From Guadua angustifolia (taxonomy: Eukaryota; Streptophyta; Magnoliopsida; Poales; Poaceae), in the NCBI GenBank assembly GCA_036346375.1, contig CM070506.1, forward strand, positions 2,542,001 through 2,606,000: 64,000 nt of DNA, written 5' to 3'. Of this stretch, positions 57,432-64,000 are shown piece by piece; position 1 is the stretch's first letter, and every line of letters begins with the position of its first letter. The position numbers were made by a program, and so were the translations under genes. The notes beneath the pieces were generated by a model. That model ran no database searches. It saw only the letters and a list, made by a program, of their open reading frames with translations, and was not told the origin of the DNA.

Positions 57432-60400
57432 TGTTGGGACTTGAATATGCAAATTCGGACCCTCTGTGTATACTGCACTAGTCCAGGATCACGCTGGTTG
57501 ATGAGGACATCGTTCCTTCGGATATACATACTATAACACAAGGGCCAATAACGCGAGCACGTGCATGACAATTAAACCACCGGGTGAACTCGTTTCTCGC
57601 CACTCATGATTTCTTGGATATGTTGCTACTAAATTCTTGTGATGTCTTGTTACTTAGGAATATGGGAGAAGCATCACAAGCTTACCTGGACGTCATCCTT
57701 CAAAGTCCAAGTCTAATTGGAATTAAAGTCAAGCTCAATTCGGATTCCAATTCCGGCTCGGAGTCTCAGGACAGCACATCAATAAAATGACCATATCTGG
57801 GTCATACGAAGTCCAATTGAGGCGTTCTTGGACTCTACAGAGAAGCCCACGATGAGAGCTTTTCAATGGAAGTGGTTTCACATTCAAAATCCTTCTAGAT
57901 CGACAGGAATCATCAAAACAATATGACGTCCAGAATCTGCCAAGCGCTGCGACGCCTCCACTTGGGCCCAAAGGCCTTGTACGACCTAGGGTTGCATGGG
58001 CACGCCCTTGGCCTGTGTATTTGGAGTAGGGCTGCGTCCAAACCCTAGCCGCCGCCCCTCTCATGTATTAAAACCTCATAGCCGTCATTCTTATGCTTTG
58101 GGTTTTGCTTAGATTTCAACTAGACACTCTGTCAGTTTTCGCCGATCATCGGTTTGTGGAACCCCAACTCGTGTGCTTAATATAATTCGCAATTTCAAAT
58201 TGCTTCTTCTACATTCTTGCTTGTGTTCTCGATTCACATGCAGGGATAAGCCTTCTTGGCGAGGTCAACCGTGTTTGTGCGTGGTTGATAACCAACGGAG
58301 CCGTGGTGTAGCGATTGCAGGGTTCGGATCGGTTCTGATCGGAAGTCGGATCGTCAACGTCGAGTCTCCACCAATCGACTTACCTCCACCTATCGGAAGA
58401 TCGGGCCACCGTGCGCATCACTAGTGCACACAGGCTCAACATCAGTGCATATCACAATCATACACAGCGGAAATAAGATAAAAGACATTATATACTAAAT
58501 ATTACTAGTTGAATGACTTTATGGTCAACTTACATAACAATGCCTCATAAGGTTGAACAGCAAATTAAACTGCAGCAGAATGAAGATGTAGATATACCCC
58601 TCAGTATACCACAGGCAACTGACAAGGCTCGCACCCTAAACATTCGTCCCTTCATGGTACACCTTCTTCAGTACTGGTGATGTTGTAGGCAAGGGTGAGT
58701 ACATAAAGCACTCAACAAGTTGTGCACAGAATACAGTTCTAACATAACTATATGCAAGGCTTATTCCAAAGGAATGGCTAACAATGGCTATTTGCAGTAA
58801 AGCAGCATTTATGAACAAGTACAGTATATAGATTGAAAAGACAGTAAAAGCAAATAATGGTAATAGATAGATTCAGCGTTTCTCAAGTAAACCAAGTTTT
58901 CCATCTTAAGTCAAGATTCAACCTCCTATGGCAACCTGCCATCCATCCCAAGATTTTATTTTGCAAAAGTCTAACCCTTGACTGTAATTCCCGAGCTATG
59001 CTCAATACCGTGAGTCACGGCTATTCGAATAGATTATGCACTCTGTAGAGGTTATGCACTTTACCCACACAACATGATCATCTCTTGTTACCAAGCTATT
59101 GGCACACTTCCTTTGGCGTGCCGGCAGAGAAATCATAACAAAGCCTTTACAATGCTCTGCCTTGACCCAGTACTACCCGCTGAGGTTTCAACACTGAAGG
59201 GCTGAACCACCACAACAGGGCCCCCCTCTTGCGCCATGTGAGTTGATCCGTGAACCCGGACTCACACCACCAAGGTAGTACTAAAGCTAAGACATTGCAA
59301 ATTAATCGGCTAGGCTGCCCTATAACAGACATGTGGTTGCATGATTAACTCAGGTCAAAGGCTCGCAAGGTTAATTCCTTAGGGTTGATCAAAGCAAGAC
59401 TTGCACATACCCTTTGCCCATCGGGCCCACCCAAGCACACTTGTCCCTGCCACTTGCTCCGATATAAAGCATAACCACCCCAGTTGATTACCAAGCACCA
59501 CGTGCCATCAACAATTCAATATCGTTGCGTGACATCCATTGCCACAACAACTCAATCTCATCGTGTGACCACACATGACACACAAATGCATAACATTGTT
59601 CCATATTCCATTAGTCAAGATTATTTGTCAATGTTGAATCATGGCATGGCATGGCTAACCAATCTAATCCGATCTAACCATCCCTTGTTGATTTTATTAT
59701 TAATCAACTATTGTAAACCAATCTAGGGTGACTATAGATCATGGCACGCAAATGACAAGGTAGGGTGTAGATCAACAGGTATGTTATCTAAATCCCAAAT
59801 TAGATTGAAATCATTTATACCCTTGAATTATCATGCAATATGGTAAAACAAAATAGCAACTTTATAAACATGGGTTCAACATGATCAAAGCACAACTTTC
59901 CTTGGTTAAGCTCCTGGTCTTGGTCTGGAAATTGATCTTGAAGTGCCAAATTCTCCTCCGAAGCGTTGCACAATTCAACGTCTACGCGAAACGAGAGAGA
60001 AAAGCAAATAAACAATAAAACAGAGAGTAATTGAACTCCAAAAATCAAACAAAAGCCACCATTAGATAGATCTCAATTTTACAAATTTTTAGAAATTTGA
60101 ATCAACCCAATCGGAGTTCGTATGAGGGAGAACGAGCTCTCGGAAGATTCAAAAATCTAAAAATTCAGAAAATTGGAAAATCAATTATTAACCAAATTAT
60201 TTTTGAAAAGGAAATTCACTTTATTGCATCATCAATGCGTCACGCAGACGTCAGCCCTAATCCAAGTCAACCGAGCGCTGACACGTGGCCCTCGGTCCGT
60301 GGACCCGGTTCACCGCTCGGCTCAAGCCCACCATGAACCCGGTCCACACCGATCTAAGCCACCGACAGCTAGGTCTCGCTATGCTGACGTGCGCGTACAC

Positions 60401-61618
60401 GTGAGCAGATGACTAGGCAGCAATGTAGCGCCTGTGCAACACCAGATCAGCGCCACGCAATTGATCGTGCCCACCTGGCCGCCACGCGTCAACCCAACGC
60501 TCGGCCACATCAACCGGTGGCGCGCGCGGCCCTAGGGTCACCGCGACGAGCAACCGGTACACCTCCTAACTCACCCTGACGTCGCCGACTTGATGATGCA
60601 AAAGGATCTGGGGTTCGGGTGCTGGTTCAGTGGCGGCGCGGTCTTTTTCACGGCGGCTGTGAACCTCACGTCGATCTTCCCGTCGGGTGGTGCTCTGGCG
60701 AAACGACGGCACGCACGGGATGGCTCAGGTGGCGGCGAACGTGGTGGTCCAGCTGATGACCCGAAAGGACTACGAACGGCGACTAATTGGCGTTGAGAAG
60801 CTTGCGGCGGCGCTCCGGGGAAAACTCCAATTGCGGCAGCTGCGCGGTGCTCCACGGGCTAGGGCTTGGGGCTTTGATTGCTTGGGAACTTGCGCACCCG
60901 GTGCTCCCCTTAAATAGTGCACGGTGGCTGGGTTTTGCGCGATTCGGTGAGGAGTCTGCGGCGGCTACGGCGAGGGTTGGCAGAGTCTGGCTCGGAGACG
61001 GGATGAAGACGACGACCGAATGAGCAACACGTGGTAGATCTAGCGGCCATGCTCCACGTACGCGCTTCAATCCCAACGGCACACGCGGACGGTTCTAACG
61101 GCCGAGATCCTTGGCGTCCGGTTAACACGCGATGCATCACAGCCGCACAATCGATCCGACGGCTGAGATTCCATTCAGCTTAGGGTTTAATGCCAGCGCT
61201 TGGATCGGGATCCGATGGCTACGGCGCAAGCTTCTATAAGTCGGGCCGCAACGGGCTGGCTTGGCGCGCACAGTGTTGGGCCGAGCCCAGCACTGTTCAT
61301 TCGAATTCTCTCGGGTTTTACGATTAAAATAAATAGGGAAATTAGTTTGATTTATTTGAGTTGCTAAAAATATTGGGAAAAATCCAAGAAAATTCTCATA
61401 AATACTTTGAGACATCCTGGACCCAAATAAAATATTTTTGGAAAAACTCTATTTTAAATTTATCTTAATTAGTTTTTGGCAAAAGGTTAATATACTTAAT
61501 TTAAAATAATTCAAATAAATCTCAGAAAATCCAGTTAAATCCAGAAAATTCACAAAAAGCACAGATAGCAATAAAACATTATTAGCTAATTTAAAGAGCC
61601 AAAATTTGGGGTGTTACA
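57432..61618 (-). repeat. 5' LTR of element B (about 3.26 kb without the nested solo LTR)
   Basis: The minus strand starts TGTAACACCCCAAATTTTGG at 61618 and ends GTCCCAACA at 57432, next to the primer site. It is similar over most of the 57432-60180 part to 14968-16835. The GC-rich part (60240-61110) makes spurious open frames. The nested solo LTR is at 57499-58420. Confidence 0.88.
57499..58420 (+). repeat. Solo LTR nested in the LTR of element B
   Basis: Begins TGATGAGGACATCG and ends GTGCGCATCA (TGATG...CATCA), 922 bp, with CTGGT at 57494-57498 and CTAGT at 58421-58425, a 5-bp duplication with one mismatch. The related copy at 14968-16835 lacks it and continues straight across the site, which confirms the insertion. 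The wording (GGGATAAGCCTTCTTGGCGA, GGTTGATAACC) is of a widespread grass gypsy LTR type. Confidence 0.92.
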
Positions 61619-62949
61619 ATTAGTTTCAAATATATCATTTTTAGTAAGATTGAACATGAGCAACACTTAGCATTAGTTTCAACCCTAGAAGCAAAGCTAT
61701 TCAACGGATCAAATGAAAAATCTAGAGTTCAACCTACTCAACAATTTGGGGAATCTAGAAGTGCATACAAGGTCCTTCGAGCTTATGTTCAGTTTGATGC
61801 AAATTTTTCTTTGGAGCTTTGAAAGACATAGGGGAGTGCAAATGTTTGACATTATTTGCATTCTTTACCTACATATGTTTTTTTTTGCATTTTTAAAGCA
61901 ATTGACTCAAGCCATATTAAATCATCTTAAGAGGGACTCTTAAGAGAATAATCTTGGTCATACACAACACATTCCAAGTGCTTCTCAAGTGCAATAAGAA
62001 GTTGTCTTATGAATGTGAGGTGTTGTGTCTAATGCGTACAAAAAGAGTCAATTTTGTTCCACTTTCATTTTAGCATTTTGATTGTTGAGCTAGTGAAGAA
62101 CTCAAGTATGGATCAGACAAGATTCACCCAAGTTGCTATAGTGACTAAAGAGAATTCTAGAATTTCAAAAATCATGGCAAATACACCTAGAGAATAACCT
62201 TAGCAAGTAAACACAACATGTTGCATGGTGTATAACATGAAAAATAGATCTAAGTTAGTCATTTTCTTAAAGTAATAAACTTGGACATATCTAAGTTAGT
62301 CATTTTCTTAAAGTAATGTTGCATGGTGTATAACATGAAAAATAGATCATTTGCATAATATGCAAAGCTCATAAAACAAAAAAATCAAGTCTATATGCAA
62401 TGCATGAGATAGATTCTTAAACTCCCTCTTAACATGTGATTCAATTTTAAGCATAAATTTGGTTCAAGTTGAGTTATTAGCAAGATTAAGCTCAAGAATG
62501 ATATCAATTGAAGAATCCAAAATAACTCAATCAAAAACCAGAAATACGGAATGGAGAGAAGAAGTTAGAAAACTGCGAACTAGGTGGCTATAGAGCATAG
62601 AAAAGATAGTAGAGAATACTACGGCTCAGACTCACTCTCACCTTCCCCAATGGCTGACATATGAAAGCTGCCTTTAGATTCCAAACTAAGGAGTGCACAC
62701 AGACCCTGTTTACCTAGGGGGCCCAACACCTGCTAGACTTATAGGACTGTGAGGGAACTCAACCTAGAGAGAAGAGAGAACAGCTAATTAAGTATGATAG
62801 CAACCTAAAGCACAAGATGAGAGGTCCATGCAAAGCATGCCGAAAGTCTAAGTGAAGTAAACTCAAAACTCTAGAGAATAAAACCCATAAGCACCCAGAG
62901 CAAGACAAAAGAAAGGAAAAACTGAACAAAAAGATATAATACAAAATAT
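61619..62949. other. AT-rich region without recognised gene
   Basis: No coding sequence. Short direct duplications occur at 62220-62350 (TTGCATGGTGTATAACATGA twice; TAAGTTAGTCATTTTCTTAA twice). The right part (from about 62950 leftward) could be the 3' LTR or untranslated region of the copia relic next to it. Confidence 0.45.
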
Positions 62950-63170
62950 ACAGATCAGCTCCCCCTCACAAAAGGCCGTAAGGGTACATGACTCCAAGCT
63001 CACTCCTTAAGGTAACAAACCTAGAGCTTTCCACAGGCTTGGTAAAGATATCGGTGAACTGGTGGTCACTCTCCACAAACTGAAGCAGTATGTCTCCTTT
63101 CTCCACATGGTCTCTAAGAAAGTGATATCAATGTGCTTGGTCCTGGAGTGCTACTTTGGGTTCTTAGCAA
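62950..63170 (-). pseudogene. Ty1/copia polyprotein end (RNase H C-terminus)
   Basis: The minus strand reads HSRTKHIDIT, a short deletion, then FLRDHVEKGDILLQFVESDH and QFTDIFTKPV, and ends MYPYGLL and a stop at 62966-62968. The KHIDI...FLRD...DIFTKP wording is the hallmark of copia RNase H ends. GAGGGGGAGCT right after the stop is the polypurine tract. One stop (AKNPK-stop) and a 7-base loss break the frame. Everything upstream is in the assembly gap. Confidence 0.88.
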
Positions 63171-63270
63171 NNNNNNNNNNNNNNNNNNNNNNNNNNNNNN
63201 NNNNNNNNNNNNNNNNNNNNNNNNNNNNNNNNNNNNNNNNNNNNNNNNNNNNNNNNNNNNNNNNNNNNNN
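63171..63270. other. Assembly gap (100 N)
   Basis: Exactly 100 N, a conventional placeholder of unknown true length. Confidence 0.98.
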
Positions 63271-64000
63271 TACAGAACTGGCTTTGTCGTTCAAGTTCCT
63301 AGCAATGCTTTTCCTGATCGCTAGGATACAGAACAATGCAATGCAGAGAACTAACACACGGCATGAAGAAAAAACAGCAAGAGCAACTTTCAGAGTATTT
63401 TGGTGCTGCAAAAACTTCCTGCAGCTTTTCTGGTTTTTCTCCTCTATTACTTATATTGTTAGAGCTTACAGATACATAAACTGAATTCAGTTATAACTGC
63501 CTATCCAGATTGCATAAACTAATTTGGAGTCTAACACAAACTTTGAAGTTTTGGCCGGGACAACTCAAACTGACTCTGCTTAAAACGTATCAGGACCCTT
63601 CTTACCTGCTTCTAGTAATACAGAGACCTGAGAAACAAACAACCAACAAACTGAACTCTGAAACAATTGGACTTTGAACATCTCGAACCAGATTATTCTC
63701 AACATATTTAAGCCTATTTGTATCCTTTTGTTGCCTGTTGCTCTTTTTAGCACTTATTCGAGCACTAGCTGTTTAGGAAAGCTTTAGTCTCAGCTTAAAG
63801 CCGCCATCAGTTCTATGCTCTAGAAGGGCCCCAAGTACTGTTAGTGGCCTCGACTATGTTTTATTATTCATGGCATCATATAGGGTGCAATCTGTTATAT
63901 GAGGTCGATTGTGGTACCTAAGCAGCATGAAAAATTCCGATAAGATGACTGTATTTTTAGATTTACTCTACTTATATATAAAATTAAAAAGTTAAATTTG
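63271..64000. other. Region after the gap, nothing recognised
   Basis: AT-rich. It does not obviously continue the copia coding sequence, so the gap may hide either the rest of the element or a misjoin. Confidence 0.4.

Larger units (their letters stand above)
50700..61618 (-). mobile_element. Ty3/gypsy retrotransposon, minus strand, with two nested insertions (element B)
   Basis: Reading leftward: a long 5' LTR (61618 to 57432, containing a solo LTR), a tRNA-iMet primer site (57427-57415), a leader, gag (55171-53710), a decayed pol (53700-50846) and a short piece of 3' LTR (50845-50700, matching 61107-60967). A LINE is inserted in the gag leader. The first roughly 510 bases of the 3' LTR and the end of pol are missing. 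Copy A at the left edge of the window is a relative. Confidence 0.9.

Noticed and set aside
57735..58064. 109-residue minus-strand frame in the solo LTR
   Set aside because: It runs through LTR sequence with a TATA/leader character and has no domain.
60571..60917. GC-rich open frames in the LTR of element B
   Set aside because: Both strands open, composition-driven, inside an LTR with homologous LTR fragment at 50700-50845.
1..64000. Helitrons, ribosomal RNA genes and organelle insertions
   Set aside because: I looked for Helitron CTRR ends with a hairpin and Rep/helicase motifs, rRNA blocks and plastid or mitochondrial genes and saw none that I could support.

Overview
The window looks like nuclear DNA of a grass (Poaceae), probably Oryza or a close relative. 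This rests on spliced, intron-bearing gene remnants, the mix of very GC-rich 5' exons and AT-rich spacers, and the typical grass transposon families (CACTA, Ty3/gypsy, Ty1/copia, MULE, LINE, Tourist-like MITE). The species is an inference. A 100-base N run at 63171-63270 shows it comes from a draft assembly. I found no intact host gene: the window is a nest of transposons, mostly decayed, with a few host gene fragments that were either left behind or carried in.

Layout, left to right. 1-16835: remains of a Ty3/gypsy element (zinc-knuckle gag relic at 1525-2679, pol end at 13218-13859, LTR from 13860), split by a 10.5 kb CACTA element (CACTA-1, 2680-13217, target duplication TTA), followed by an oppositely oriented LTR piece of a related family. 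16900-19500: a MULE transposase pseudogene. 19800-20300: a minus-strand B3-domain pseudogene. 20303-23983: a CACTA element carrying host gene pieces (NUMOD3-motif gene, COQ4-like; target duplication TAC). 24239-37202: a 13 kb autonomous-type CACTA element in minus orientation (CACTA-3, target duplication TGC). 37793-38920: a 1.1 kb CACTA carrying a histone H3 fragment (target duplication TGG). 39098-40411: a CACTA-like foldback element. 40579-40799: a Tourist-like MITE (target duplication TAA). 41015-42220: a small CACTA interrupted by a solo LTR (target duplication CCGAC).

43340-45155 holds a decayed gene resembling the plant mobile domain family. 45161-50690 is a 3'-truncated plus-strand Ty3/gypsy element with its 5' LTR, gag, protease, reverse transcriptase and RNase H. 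It abuts a minus-strand gypsy element (50700-61618) with a long LTR, a tRNA-iMet primer site, a gag with about six zinc knuckles and a degenerate pol. That element has itself received a 5'-truncated LINE (55245-56832, 15-bp target duplication) and a solo LTR (57499-58420). The last part holds a Ty1/copia RNase H end cut by the assembly gap.

Functionally the two large CACTA elements share one plan. A first gene encodes a tnp2-type transposase (Transpos_assoc, Transposase_21, DUF4218 and DUF4216 parts). A spacer carries extra copies of the element's own subterminal motif. A conserved non-coding leader follows, then a second gene with Transposase_24/DUF8039-like and C48 (Ulp1)-like protease parts. 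Each also contains a long inverted repeat able to form a hairpin RNA. None of the transposon genes is open over its full length; the damage is mostly stop codons of the CAG-to-TAG and TGG-to-TAG kind, plus small frameshifts.
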